The notes: generated from the letters alone by a model not told the origin. DNA of 64,000 nt from an uncultured Rhodospirillaceae bacterium (GCA_913030825.1 CAJWCU010000008.1:62001-126000), one strand, 5' to 3'. Counted from the stretch's first letter, positions 50,854 through 60,050 are shown. Numbers and translations: made by a program.

Positions 50854-51768
50854 TCAGTCGAGCGGCACCTTGGACAGCGGATGGGCCTGATCGACCAGCG
50901 CCTTGAGCCGTTCTTCCAATACATGGGTATAGATCTGGGTCGTCGAGATATCGGCATGGCCCAGCATCTGCTGAAGGGATCGCAGATCGGCGCCATGGGC
51001 CAGCAGATGGCTGGCGAAGGAATGTCGCAGAACGTGGGGCGACACCCGCTTCGGCGGAATCCCGGCGACGGCGGCCAGGTCCTTCAGCAACTGACCGAAC
51101 CGGGCACGGGTCAGGTGCCCCTCGCGGGACCGCGACGGAAACAGAAAGGCCGCGCCACCGCCCCGGCCCGACTTCAGAAACCCGTCACGCACGGCGAGAT
51201 AATCGCCCAGGGCTTCCCGCGCCGGGCCGCCCACGGGCACCATGCGCTCCTTCCCCCCCTTACCGCGAACGACCAAAACCCGCCCGTCCCGCGACAGCGC
51301 CGCCAACGGCAGGCCGACCAGTTCGGAGACCCGCAATCCCGTGGCATAGAGAACTTCCAACAACGCGACCGCCCGCAAACCGTCGGCACCGGGCCGCTCC
51401 CGGGCGGCGTCCAGCAAATGTTCAACTTCGTCCTCGCTCAGGTACTTGGGCAGGGAGCGGGCCTGACGCGGCGCGTCGACGGCCTGGGTCGGGTCGTCGT
51501 CACGAACACGTTCGGCCTGCAGAAAACGAAAGAACTGGCGCAGCGCCGATAGACGGCGGGCCTGGGTACTGGCCGCCATCCCGGCGCCGGACAGGCGTTT
51601 CATATAATCCGTGATATCGCCGGGCCCGGCCTGATCGGGCTCGGTCTTGCGGCGGGTGCAAAAGCCCGCGAAATCTGCCAGGTCACGACCGTAGGATTCA
51701 ATGGTATTGCGGGCGGCCCCCCGCTCGGCGGCCAGCATGTCCAGAAACAGATTGACGTAACGGGACAG
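50854..51768 (-). CDS. xerD: Site-specific tyrosine recombinase XerD
   Basis: 304-residue recombinase for chromosome dimer resolution at dif, with XerC. The N-terminal SAM-like domain and catalytic domain keep the active residues: Arg in ATGLRVSE, His and Arg in HVLRHSF, His in LGHADISTTQ, and the Tyr nucleophile in IYTHV. The first in-frame ATG (51738) gives a protein lacking about ten residues of the usual N-terminus and has no ribosome site. A CTG at 51768 is 6 nt after GGGAGG and adds SRYVNLFLDM, which aligns with XerD N-termini. I therefore use it, though this is unusual. The context is housekeeping (aroK side), not mobile. Confidence 0.88.
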   Translation of the reverse strand: MSRYVNLFLDMLAAERGAARNTIESYGRDLADFAGFCTRRKTEPDQAGPGDITDYMKRLSGAGMAASTQARRLSALRQFFRFLQAERVRDDDPTQAVDAPRQARSLPKYLSEDEVEHLLDAARERPGADGLRAVALLEVLYATGLRVSELVGLPLAALSRDGRVLVVRGKGGKERMVPVGGPAREALGDYLAVRDGFLKSGRGGGAAFLFPSRSREGHLTRARFGQLLKDLAAVAGIPPKRVSPHVLRHSFASHLLAHGADLRSLQQMLGHADISTTQIYTHVLEERLKALVDQAHPLSKVPLD

Positions 51769-51813
51769 GACGCACCTCCCCTTTTCGATGGTTGTTCGCG
51801 GGCGCGGCCGGGC

Positions 51814-53973
51814 CTACAGCCCCGCCGACAGCGCGGCCTCAAGAGCCAGGTCACGGGCTTCCTGCTCCAGACCGATGGCCCGCAAGCTTTCCACCACCTG
51901 ACGCAAGGCCGCCGCGCCGGCCTGCGCCGGTCCGGCATCGCCGAGAACGCTGAGCGCCATCAGAAGGATCTCCCCGCGGTGGGGCGGCAGGACCGCCTGC
52001 TCCGGCGGCGCCGGGAGGACTTGGCCCTCGCCGGAAGCCGCCAATTGGGCTTCCTGAACCGGTTCGGCCACCGGCGCCCCGGCGGCGGCATCGGCGAGAA
52101 AGGCCGCTTCGCGGGCTTCACGCCGGGCCGTCCAATCGTTGACCGCGTCGGTCATGGCGATCAGGCGGAACCACAGCGCCGGATGCACCGTGTCGACCGC
52201 CGAGCGGCCGGTCACCGGGCCCATGGCCTGCCAGGCATCCAGCGGCACGAAATCTCCCAGCCCGTCGAGCAGGCTGTACAACAGGGCCGCGCGCCGCGCC
52301 GCGTCGGGCTCCTCCGCGACGCTTCGCCACCAGACGTTTAGATCGCGTGGTTCGTTCTCCAACCCCATGGTACCGACCAGCCGGACCAACGGCGTCAGGC
52401 GGATCAACAGTGCCTTGCTGTCGTCCTGGAACAAGGCACTCGCCTGGAGCAGCTTAAACCACGCCTCGGCACCTTCGGGATCGTTGTTGGACAGCATCAG
52501 CCGCACCGCATTGGGCGCGAACCACAACAGATCGGCAGAGGGTGGAATTTTCGAGATCAAAGGCTGGAATACCCGGGCGGCGGCGCCATAACGGCCTTCG
52601 CCCACGGCGATCTGCAACGCCTTGCCGATGATTTCCGCCTGAGCCGTCGGAATTTTCTGCAGAAGGGCCGACCGATAGAGCAACGCCCGGGCCAGCGGTC
52701 CACCGATCTCCTCGGCCCGCGACAGCGGCCGGTTCAGGTCTTCCTGTTCAAAGGATACGGTTGCGTAAAGCTGGCGCAGGGCTTCCGTGTCAAACGCCCC
52801 GGCCGCCTCGGCCCGCTCCGCCGCTTCCAGACGGATATCCGGGGCGACATTGGGGTTCTGAGCGATGGCGCGCAGGACGCCCGGCCGGTTGGAACGGGTC
52901 GCGTCGGCGGGCAGCGGCGTCTTCGACGCCCGCGCCATGGCCAACAGAAGCCCGTCGGCATTGCTGACCGTGCTGAGTTCCCCCGTCGCACCGCCGAGCA
53001 GCCGATCCGTCAGGGCATAGAAGGTCGGCTCTTTCGCACCCAATTCGTTCAGCATGGAAATGCCGATCTCGGCCTTTTCCGGCTCACCGGCCAGAATCTG
53101 ACAGAAGATCATCGCCTTCTGCCAATAGGCCGCTTCGACGCCTGCCTGGACTTCCTGCGCGGTGATGCCGCAGGCCCGTGCGTTGTCGTTGGCGAGGAAC
53201 CGGGCATTGGCCTCGACCTGCAACAAGGCGGGGTCGCTGACGGTGCCGGGCACAACGGCCAGCAACTCGCCGACACCGGGCACATCGCCCATCGCCGCCA
53301 ATTGCTGCACTCGGAGGGAAATCAGGCTTTGTTTCTTGACCGGTGCGGCATCGCCTTCTGCTGGGGCCACGGGGGCCCGGGATGCCGGCGGCTGCGCCGC
53401 CGTCAAAAGCATCCGGCGCATCAGGTCGCGCATCACCTGCGACGGCGCGCGCACCGGCATTTCGGCGATCAGCGCGGCGACGAAGGCCCGATCCGCCCCT
53501 TGCCACAAATTGAACCCCAATCCGCCACTGTCGGGCCCAAGGGTACCGACCGTCTCGGGATCGACGGTCGCCAAAGTATCGACTTCGACCCCGGGCTCAC
53601 TGCCGGTGCCGGACCGGTTACGTTCGGCTGCGGGTCCTTCCGCCTGGCGGGCCGGGGCGGCTTGCGGCGCCGCCGGGCCGGCGGGCTTCAGCGCACGCGG
53701 CGGCGCCAGGGCGGCCGGCGGTTCCAGCGACATTGGATTTTCAGGCGGCTGTTGGCCGGCCTGAGGCTCCCCTGCCTCGGGTGCCGGAGCATCCGGAGCC
53801 GGAGCCTGGGTTTGTGATTGGGGGGTCGGCAGTTCGCCAGGACGGGCGGGCGTGCGCAAAGGCGATTGAGCCTGCGCCGAAACACCGGTCAGGCCCCAGG
53901 CCAGTCCCGCGATCACCAGGGCGGCGGTCAGCCGCCGCGCGTCGCCCGGCCGACTAACGCGGGAATCGGTCAT
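51814..53973 (-). CDS. Large secreted helical-repeat protein, unassigned
   Basis: 719 residues with a Sec signal (hydrophobic core ALVIAGLAWGLTGVSAQAQ, cleavage near residue 36). A Pro/Ala/Gln-rich region (about 37-125) follows, then a long alpha-helical part (about 150-720) with A/L-rich helix pairs resembling TPR or solenoid repeats. No enzyme motif is recognised. It lies downstream of a 46-residue membrane peptide whose end it overlaps, and upstream of xerD on the same strand. Similar proteins beside aroK in alphaproteobacteria are usually annotated hypothetical. A structural or scaffolding role in the periplasm is inference only. Confidence 0.75.
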   Translation of the reverse strand: MTDSRVSRPGDARRLTAALVIAGLAWGLTGVSAQAQSPLRTPARPGELPTPQSQTQAPAPDAPAPEAGEPQAGQQPPENPMSLEPPAALAPPRALKPAGPAAPQAAPARQAEGPAAERNRSGTGSEPGVEVDTLATVDPETVGTLGPDSGGLGFNLWQGADRAFVAALIAEMPVRAPSQVMRDLMRRMLLTAAQPPASRAPVAPAEGDAAPVKKQSLISLRVQQLAAMGDVPGVGELLAVVPGTVSDPALLQVEANARFLANDNARACGITAQEVQAGVEAAYWQKAMIFCQILAGEPEKAEIGISMLNELGAKEPTFYALTDRLLGGATGELSTVSNADGLLLAMARASKTPLPADATRSNRPGVLRAIAQNPNVAPDIRLEAAERAEAAGAFDTEALRQLYATVSFEQEDLNRPLSRAEEIGGPLARALLYRSALLQKIPTAQAEIIGKALQIAVGEGRYGAAARVFQPLISKIPPSADLLWFAPNAVRLMLSNNDPEGAEAWFKLLQASALFQDDSKALLIRLTPLVRLVGTMGLENEPRDLNVWWRSVAEEPDAARRAALLYSLLDGLGDFVPLDAWQAMGPVTGRSAVDTVHPALWFRLIAMTDAVNDWTARREAREAAFLADAAAGAPVAEPVQEAQLAASGEGQVLPAPPEQAVLPPHRGEILLMALSVLGDAGPAQAGAAALRQVVESLRAIGLEQEARDLALEAALSAGL

Positions 53974-54094
53974 CGGGCAGAACCTTCTTCACGTCCTGGG
54001 ACGGCGCGGGAAAATCCCAGGTCACCAGGAACGTCCCACCGCCGAGAACGAGGGCCAGGGCCAGAATGACGATGATCTTGGAAATGCTTTTCAT
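53954..54094 (-). CDS. 46-residue membrane-anchored peptide overlapping the secreted protein gene
   Basis: A frame read directly from the sequence: MKSISKIIVILALALVLGG, then TFLVTWDFPAP and a charged tail ending RFPR before TAG at 53954. It has one hydrophobic helix with a Lys-rich start, as in a signal anchor. It overlaps the start of the 719-residue gene by 20 bp, which suggests coupled translation. No strong ribosome site is visible. It was probably missed by length cut-offs. No family is recognised. Confidence 0.6.
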   Translation of the reverse strand: MKSISKIIVILALALVLGGGTFLVTWDFPAPSQDVKKVLPDDRFPR

Positions 54095-54362
54095 GAATAC
54101 GGCGGGCCTGTTTCGTCTTATGGGTCAAATTTACCCCTGGGGCGGAGCGGTCGTTCGGACCGCCTGCCCCGGGTTGATTGAATAACCGTCGGTCTGTCAC
54201 ACGGTCCGTCACAGCGTTTGGGGGTTTCTGCTAAACTGCGACTGTGGCATTTTTCCGGCGGCGCCGAGCAGGCCGGAAAAGGTGGCCGGAGTTTATCGGC
54301 TCGCCTGCCCGCTTTCAACGCCGCCCGCCTGTCCTGCCTTCCATTCCTCAAGAAACAAGCCG

Positions 54363-54908
54363 ATGTCTTCTCAACCCGTTGTGAAACAAGAAAAAACAAT
54401 TGTCCTGGTCGGCCTGATGGGGGCTGGGAAAAGTTCCGTCGGGCGGATCCTGGCGGCCAAATTGGCCCTGCCGTTCATCGATTCCGATGACGAGGTCGAA
54501 AAAGCCGCCGGCTGCAGCATCGAGGATATCTTTGAAATCTACGGAGAGCCGGCCTTTCGCGATGTCGAGGAACGGGTCATCGAACGCCTGTTGCAGGGGC
54601 CGCCCGCGATTCTCGCCTCGGGCGGCGGCGCCTTCATGAACCCCCGCACCCGCGACCGTATCGCGGCGTCGGCGGTGAGCATTTGGTTGCGCGCCAATCT
54701 GAGCGTTTTGGAGCGCCGCACCAAGCGCCGCGCCGCCGGGCGGCCGTTGTTGAAAGGCTCCGATCCCGGCGAAAAATTGAAGCAATTGATCAAGGATCGT
54801 TATCCCGTGTACGAACAGGCGGATATCATTATCGAAAGCCTCGATGAAACGCCGGAAAAGACCGCAGACCGGATCATCCAGGAATTGGCAGGTCAGACCG
54901 AAGAATGA
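54363..54908 (+). CDS. aroK: Shikimate kinase
   Basis: 181-residue kinase that phosphorylates shikimate in aromatic amino acid synthesis. Walker A is GLMGAGKSSVGR near residues 17-28. DSDDEVEK supplies the shikimate-binding Asp, and GGGAF is the next conserved loop. The lid Arg lies in AAGRPLL. The ATG at 54363 (MSSQPVV) gives the usual size. The upstream frame to 54282 reads as non-coding. The stop overlaps the aroB start as ATGA, forming the common aroK-aroB operon. Confidence 0.95.
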   Translation: MSSQPVVKQEKTIVLVGLMGAGKSSVGRILAAKLALPFIDSDDEVEKAAGCSIEDIFEIYGEPAFRDVEERVIERLLQGPPAILASGGGAFMNPRTRDRIAASAVSIWLRANLSVLERRTKRRAAGRPLLKGSDPGEKLKQLIKDRYPVYEQADIIIESLDETPEKTADRIIQELAGQTEE

Positions 54909-56056
54909 GCACCGCCCCGACTTCCCCCGCCGAAACGGCCATCGAACGACTGACAGTCGATCTGGATGCGCGCAGCTACGACATCCTGATCGGCGGTGGT
55001 CTGCTGGCCGATGCGGGCCAGCATATCAAACCGGCGCTGCGCTCGGACCGGGTCGTCGTCATTACCGATGAAAACGTCGCTCAGGCGGGACACCTGGCGA
55101 CCCTCACCCAATCGCTGGCGGCCGCCGGGATCACGAGCCAGGCCATCGTGCTGGAGCCCGGCGAACAGACCAAGGATTTCGCCCATCTGGAACGGGTCTG
55201 CGGCGAATTGCTGGAAATGGGGATCGACCGCAAGACGGCGCTGATCGCGCTCGGCGGCGGCGTGATCGGGGATTTGACGGGCGTCTGCGCGGCGCTGACC
55301 CTGCGCGGCATCGATTTCATTCAGGTCCCGACGACCTTGCTGGCCCAGGTCGATTCCTCGGTCGGCGGCAAGACCGCGATCAACACGCCCCAGGGAAAGA
55401 ACCTGATCGGCGCGTTCTATCAGCCGCGCCTGGTGCTGGCCGATACGGGCGTGCTCGACACCTTGGTCCCCCGCGAACTCCGCGCCGGTTATGCCGAAGT
55501 CGTCAAATACGGCGTCATCGACATGCCCGACTTCTTCACCTGGCTGGAAGGCCATGGTGCGGCGCTGATCGACGGCGACGCGGCCGCCCGGCGCGAGGCG
55601 ATCCTCGCCTGCTGCCGCGCCAAGGCGCGCATCGTCAGCGCCGATGAGACCGAACAAGGCCAGCGCGCCTTGCTCAATCTTGGGCATACTTTCGGCCATG
55701 CGCTGGAAGCCGAAGTTGGCTACGGCGGCGGCCTGCTCCACGGCGAAGGTGTTGCCATCGGCATGGTCATGGCAATGACGCTGTCGGCTCGGCTCGGCCA
55801 ATGTCCCGGCAACGACGGCGCCCGGCTTGCGGCCCATTTAGCGGCGACGGGCCTACCCCATGATTTATCGGCCTTGGACACGTCCACATGGACGACGGAA
55901 CGCCTGCTTGGGCATATGATGAAGGATAAGAAGACCGAGGGTGGTGAACTGACCTTCATCCTGGCCCGCGGAGTCGGCGGTGCCTTCATCGAAAAGGCCG
56001 TGCCGCAAGAGCCCGTCGCCCGGGTCTTGGAAGAATTCCTGTCCGGCCAATCCTGA
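54905..56056 (+). CDS. aroB: 3-dehydroquinate synthase
   Basis: 383-residue NAD- and zinc-dependent enzyme converting DAHP to 3-dehydroquinate. ALGGGVIGDLTGVCAA is the NAD site, and PTTLLAQVDSSVGGKTAIN with KNLIGAFYQP are signature segments. Zinc ligands fit Glu (GYAEVVKYG), His (LNLGHTFGHALE) and His (LLHGEGVAIGM). It follows aroK with a 4-bp overlap. Confidence 0.96.
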   Translation: MSTAPTSPAETAIERLTVDLDARSYDILIGGGLLADAGQHIKPALRSDRVVVITDENVAQAGHLATLTQSLAAAGITSQAIVLEPGEQTKDFAHLERVCGELLEMGIDRKTALIALGGGVIGDLTGVCAALTLRGIDFIQVPTTLLAQVDSSVGGKTAINTPQGKNLIGAFYQPRLVLADTGVLDTLVPRELRAGYAEVVKYGVIDMPDFFTWLEGHGAALIDGDAAARREAILACCRAKARIVSADETEQGQRALLNLGHTFGHALEAEVGYGGGLLHGEGVAIGMVMAMTLSARLGQCPGNDGARLAAHLAATGLPHDLSALDTSTWTTERLLGHMMKDKKTEGGELTFILARGVGGAFIEKAVPQEPVARVLEEFLSGQS

Positions 56057-56131
56057 TTCCCCACCCCTTTTCGGCCTCAAGACCGAGGCACCACGCGCCC
56101 GAAGTAACACGCGCCAAAACGAGTAAGGTTC

Positions 56132-57406
56132 ATGGAAGACGAAACTAGCCTGATCACCATTTTCTGCCTCCTGGTCATGTCGGCCTTCTTTTCCGGCTCG
56201 GAGACGGCGCTGACGGCCTGTTCCCAGCCGCTGATGCACCGCCTGGAATTGGGCGGCGACAAGCGGGCGGCGGTGGTCAACCGGCTCTATGAGCAGAAGG
56301 AACGCCTGATCGGCGCGATCCTTTTGGGCAACAATCTGGTGAACATCCTGGCCTCGTCGCTCGCGACCAGCCTGCTGATAACCTATTTCGGCGAGGCCGG
56401 GGTGGCATACGCGACACTCGGCATGACCCTGCTGGTCCTGATCTTCGCCGAGGTCATGCCCAAGACCTACGCCATCCGGAACGCCAATACCATGGCGCTA
56501 ACCGTCGGTCGGCCGGTCAGCTTCCTCGTCTCCGTGCTGTCGCCGATGACCCATACGGTCGAAGTTCTCGTCCGCGGCCTGTTTCACGTCATCGGGATCG
56601 ATATCCGCGCCGACGACAGTGAACACGAGCCCGAGGAAGAACTGCGCGGCGCCATCGAACTGCATACGGGCAACGAGGAAACCGGGCTGGAGCGCAGCAT
56701 GTTGCGCAGCGTCCTCGACCTGGCCGACGTCCAAGTCGGCGAAATCATGGTTCACCGATCGTCCCTGCAGACCCTGGACGCCGACCTGTCGGTCGAGGAA
56801 ATCATCGCCGGCGTTCTGGAAAGCCCGTTCACCCGCATTCCCCTGTGGCAGGGCGACGCCGACAACATCGTCGGCGTTCTGCACGCCAAGTCCCTGTTCC
56901 GCGCCGTGCGCGACGCCGACGGCGACCTGTCCAAACTGAACGTCAAGGATCTGGCGGCCGAACCCTGGTTCATCCCGGAAACGACGCCGCTTTTGGACCA
57001 GTTGGAGACCTTCCGCGAACGGCGCGAACATTTCGCCCTGGTCATCGACGAATACGGCAGCCTGCAGGGCGTCGTGACTCTGGAAGACATCATCGAGGAA
57101 ATCGTCGGCGAGATCGACGACGAGACGGACCTGACCGTCGCCGGGGTCGAGCCGCAGGCCGACGGATCGTTCCTCGTCGACGGCACGGTTACGATCCGTG
57201 ATCTCAATCGCGAATACGAATGGGGCCTGCCGGACGAGGAAGCCGCGACGGTCGCCGGCCTGATCCTGCACGAGGCCCGTCGCATTCCCGACGTCGGGCA
57301 GTCGTTCCGCCTGTTCGGTTTCCGCTTCGACATCGTCAGCCGCCAACGCCACCAACTCACGCGGGTCCGTGTCAGCCCCCCCAAACCCGGCGAAATCACC
57401 GATTGA
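56132..57406 (+). CDS. HlyC/CorC family transporter-associated protein (CNNM-CBS-CorC)
   Basis: 424 residues with an N-terminal membrane domain of four helices (DUF21/CNNM; FFSGSETALTACSQ, ILLGNNLVNILASSLATS). Two CBS domains follow (about 205-330), then a C-terminal CorC/HlyC domain (DGTVTIRDLNREYEWGLPD). Family members are linked to magnesium or cobalt efflux and resistance. The substrate is not proved for this protein. It lies 76 bp downstream of aroB, possibly within the same transcript. Confidence 0.9.
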   Translation: MEDETSLITIFCLLVMSAFFSGSETALTACSQPLMHRLELGGDKRAAVVNRLYEQKERLIGAILLGNNLVNILASSLATSLLITYFGEAGVAYATLGMTLLVLIFAEVMPKTYAIRNANTMALTVGRPVSFLVSVLSPMTHTVEVLVRGLFHVIGIDIRADDSEHEPEEELRGAIELHTGNEETGLERSMLRSVLDLADVQVGEIMVHRSSLQTLDADLSVEEIIAGVLESPFTRIPLWQGDADNIVGVLHAKSLFRAVRDADGDLSKLNVKDLAAEPWFIPETTPLLDQLETFRERREHFALVIDEYGSLQGVVTLEDIIEEIVGEIDDETDLTVAGVEPQADGSFLVDGTVTIRDLNREYEWGLPDEEAATVAGLILHEARRIPDVGQSFRLFGFRFDIVSRQRHQLTRVRVSPPKPGEITD

Positions 57407-57572
57407 CGACCGGCCGATCAACGCTGTAGCCGGCGTGACCGGTCCAACATATTCACGATTGTTAATTCTTAACCCGGAGACGCATTTCCCGTACAATGAT
57501 CCATCGCAGGGCGCCCTTAACGCCTTCCGGATTCCCTTGGGGAATTCAGGGAAAAACGAGAGGAAACGACTG

Positions 57573-58022
57573 ATGCAACGAAAGATCATTCCGGACATCG
57601 TTCAGCCCCGGGACTTGACCACGACCACCGTCGACCAAACCGCCGAACAGGCCGCCAAGGACATGGCCGCCGCCAACGTCGCGGCGATCATCGTGCTCGA
57701 CGCCGACGGCAAGCTGATCGGGATCGTCACCGAACGCGACCTCAGCCGCCGCATCGTCGCGGAGAACAAGGTGCCCAGCGACACCAAGGTCGGCGACATC
57801 ATGACCGCCAATCCGGATACCCTGGCCCCTGGCGACCGCGCCTCGGACGCCCTGGAATTGATGCTGACGCGGCGCTACCGCCACCTGCCGGTGCAAGACG
57901 AAAACGGCAAATGCATCGCCATGGTCTCTATCCGCGACCTCTACGAAGCGGTGAAGGAATCGTTGGAAGAGAATATCCGCGAGACCGAGGCTTTCGTGTT
58001 CGGCGACCGATACAGCGCCTAA
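57573..58022 (+). CDS. Two-CBS-domain protein
   Basis: 149 residues made almost entirely of a CBS pair: VDQTAEQAAKDMAAANVAAI to IVTERDLSRRIV, and VGDIMTANPDTLAPGD to RRYRHLPVQDENG. Such pairs bind adenosine nucleotides and act as energy sensors, usually controlling another protein. The ATG at 57573 follows GAGAGGAAACG, and the frame upstream overlaps the CorC gene and is not used. No adjacent target is obvious, although the CorC protein also has CBS domains. Confidence 0.88.
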   Translation: MQRKIIPDIVQPRDLTTTTVDQTAEQAAKDMAAANVAAIIVLDADGKLIGIVTERDLSRRIVAENKVPSDTKVGDIMTANPDTLAPGDRASDALELMLTRRYRHLPVQDENGKCIAMVSIRDLYEAVKESLEENIRETEAFVFGDRYSA

Positions 58023-58188
58023 TTCATTGATTTAGAAGATATTCTACCGGTTAGGCTGAACCTGATCCGGGTGCCTCTTGCCGCCCCTACCCGGCAACCG
58101 ATAAAGTCTGGCCAAACGGCCCCCGCCGGTTTCGTGCATCGGTGCAATCCTGCGGGCGGCCCTTCCCATGCCGAACAGGACACCACAA

Positions 58189-58794
58189 ATGCCTCTGAGC
58201 AAACCCGCGCCGCGCAAACATATTCATACCCGCGAGATCAAATGCCTGGGCTTCGAAAGGGAAGACGGCCTTTGGGACATCGAAGGGCGCCTGACCGACA
58301 TCAAGACCTATACCTTCGAAAATCACGACCGGGGCGGGATCGCCGCGGGCGAGCCGATCCATGACATGCTGATCCGCCTGACCCTGGATGGCGACATGAC
58401 GGTTCAGGCGGCCGAGGCCTCGACCGAATCCAGCCCCTTTTCCATGTGCGGCGACGTCACGCAGGCTTTCTCGAAACTGGTCGGCCTGAAGGTCGGCCCG
58501 GGTTGGCGCAAAGCCGTCGCCCAGGCCATGGGCGGCGTGCACGGCTGCACCCATCTGCGCGATCTGGTGATGGGGCCTCTCGCCGTGACAGCCTTTCAGA
58601 CGATTTTTCCGGCGCGTAAAAAGCGCGGAAATCCGGGACCCGGAAAAAAATCGCCGCTGATCGACTCCTGTTACGCCTTTCGCACCGATGGGCCGGTAGT
58701 TCAGGCCCGCTGGCCGGAGTTTTATACGGGCGATGACGAATTGGCGGATGAAACGCCGAAAGAGCATGCAGACAACGAGAAAAAGGTCGGCTGA
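58189..58794 (+). CDS. DUF2889 family protein
   Basis: 201-residue cytoplasmic protein. HTREIKCLGFEREDGLWDIE and GRLTDIKTYTF at the N-terminus, with GVHGCTHLRDLV in the middle, define DUF2889. Conserved His and Cys residues could bind a metal or act catalytically, but no function is established. The start at 58189 (MPLSKPAP) has AGGAC upstream; the frame opens seven codons earlier. The neighbours give no clue to its role. Confidence 0.82.
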   Translation: MPLSKPAPRKHIHTREIKCLGFEREDGLWDIEGRLTDIKTYTFENHDRGGIAAGEPIHDMLIRLTLDGDMTVQAAEASTESSPFSMCGDVTQAFSKLVGLKVGPGWRKAVAQAMGGVHGCTHLRDLVMGPLAVTAFQTIFPARKKRGNPGPGKKSPLIDSCYAFRTDGPVVQARWPEFYTGDDELADETPKEHADNEKKVG

Positions 58795-58851
58795 CGAACC
58801 GGAAAAATTCCGCCCTCCGCGACGACGCGGCGCATTTCGAAAATGACGAAT

Positions 58852-59130
58852 TCAGGCATTTTTGAAAGTCGTCAACGCCTTGTCCGCGATTCCGCCCTTG
58901 ATACCCGTATCATTGGCGGCAAGTCGGAAGTAAGTGACGATAAACGCGCGCACCGTCGATGTTCTAGACGATCCGAAGCGCACGCTTTCAATCATCGTGC
59001 ATAGTTCGTGGACGGTTATTTTTTCACAATCACAGATCTGATCCAGCGCCTCCCAAGTGGCTCCTTCGAGGCGCAAACTGGTTCGGCGCCCGTTCACGGT
59101 GACGTTTCGGCTAATTAATCGACTTGGCAT
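58852..59130 (-). CDS. Ribbon-helix-helix DNA-binding protein
   Basis: 92 residues. SRNVTVNGRRTSLRLEGATW forms the N-terminal strand and first helix, and ALDQICDCEKITVHELCTMI the rest of the motif, as in the RHH_4 family (short alphaproteobacterial arylsulfate-sulfotransferase-like regulator domains). VRAFIVTYFR closes the domain and a short tail follows. The start at 59130 (MPSRLIS) is preferred, with 59151 possible. Its target is unknown; an inverted repeat in the upstream intergenic region is a candidate autoregulatory site. Confidence 0.78.
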   Translation of the reverse strand: MPSRLISRNVTVNGRRTSLRLEGATWEALDQICDCEKITVHELCTMIESVRFGSSRTSTVRAFIVTYFRLAANDTGIKGGIADKALTTFKNA

Positions 59131-59453
59131 GTTCGCGTGGATTCCCCCCATGACGGGCCATTCACATATTTCCGCATGCTGTCGACACCCGCCGGACAGC
59201 ACGTAACCTTATGATTTTTAATGACTTTCTCCCCCGTTTAGACAAAGCCCAGCTGGTGCGGACGCACCATGGAAAAGGCGAAAACATCCGCCTCCACCAT
59301 AGAGGATCAGGAAAATTTCGAGGCTTTTCAAGTTAGACGAAGGTAATAAGTCTTTTTTTCAACCCTTTCGATTATTCCTGCCCGCCGGGGCCGGGAAAGC
59401 GTTTCGATCTGAGGTCTAGCCGTCTTGTCTGCGCTGCCGGGCACGCGCATAGT
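59131..59453. other. Intergenic region between divergent RHH and J-domain genes
   Basis: About 320 bp of mixed composition. It holds a 7-bp inverted repeat (annotated separately) and short frames at 59211 and 59269 that lack ribosome sites and are not called. Promoters for both genes must lie here, but no convincing hexamers were found. Confidence 0.45.
59254..59269. promoter_or_regulatory. Inverted repeat TGGTGCG-ga-CGCACCA
   Basis: Perfect 7-bp arms separated by 2 bp, at 59254-59260 and 59263-59269. Placement between two divergent genes and the short spacer suggest an operator. The ribbon-helix-helix protein next to it is a candidate binder. Confidence 0.45.
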
Positions 59454-60050
59454 ATGGCCATGGGAGAACTGCTCAAAAACCGCCGCTCGGACAAGGACGA
59501 GACGACCTGCGAATGGCCGGGATGCGACGGCGCGGCCGAATTCAAGGCGCCCCGGTCGCGGGACGCCCTGAACGAATACCGCTGGTTCTGCTTGGTCCAT
59601 GTGCGCGAATACAATCGAAACTGGAACTATTACAGCGGCATGGACGAGGCCCAGGTCGAGGCCGATGTGCGGAACGATACCGTCTGGCAGCGCCCGACCT
59701 GGAAACTGGGCGCCGGCGAGGCGCCGAAGTTCGCCAATATGAAGATCAACGACCCATTGGGTGTGGGTGACGCCGCCCGCGACGCCGATGCCCGCGCCCA
59801 GGGCGGCAAGGGCGGCAAGGGCGATGCAGGCCATCAAGCCGATCCGCGCCAGACGGATCCGAAATTCGCCCGCGCCATGGCCGTATTCGCCCTTGAAATT
59901 CCGGTTACCATGGACGACGTGAAGACAAGGTACAAAGAACTCGTCAAACGCCATCACCCCGATGCCAACGGCGGCACCAAGGCGGCCGAGGAGGAATTCA
60001 AGAAGGTGACCGAGGCTTATGAAGCGCTCGTCGCCTTTCTCGCCCCTTGA
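59454..60050 (+). CDS. J-domain (DnaJ-like) co-chaperone
   Basis: 198 residues. The J domain is at the C-terminus (about 135-195), with HPD in KRHHPDANGG and the helix YKELVKRHH. The N-terminal region (20-60) has Cys pairs (CEWPGCDGAAEF and WFCLVHVREYN) that could bind zinc, and a Gly/Asp-rich linker joins the two. A C-terminal J domain differs from DnaJ itself and is typical of a small alphaproteobacterial family that presumably stimulates an Hsp70. The first ATG (59454) or a second at 59460 may be used. It is upstream of cobS, 91 bp away. Confidence 0.85.
   Translation: MAMGELLKNRRSDKDETTCEWPGCDGAAEFKAPRSRDALNEYRWFCLVHVREYNRNWNYYSGMDEAQVEADVRNDTVWQRPTWKLGAGEAPKFANMKINDPLGVGDAARDADARAQGGKGGKGDAGHQADPRQTDPKFARAMAVFALEIPVTMDDVKTRYKELVKRHHPDANGGTKAAEEEFKKVTEAYEALVAFLAP

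Noticed and set aside
50854-51768. Integrase of a mobile element
   Set aside because: Sequence and context fit chromosomal XerD, next to aroK-aroB. No attachment repeats or cargo genes were found.
59211-59346. Two short frames (41 and 25 codons) in the intergenic region before the J-domain gene
   Set aside because: Neither has a ribosome site, they overlap each other, and the region is better explained as regulatory.
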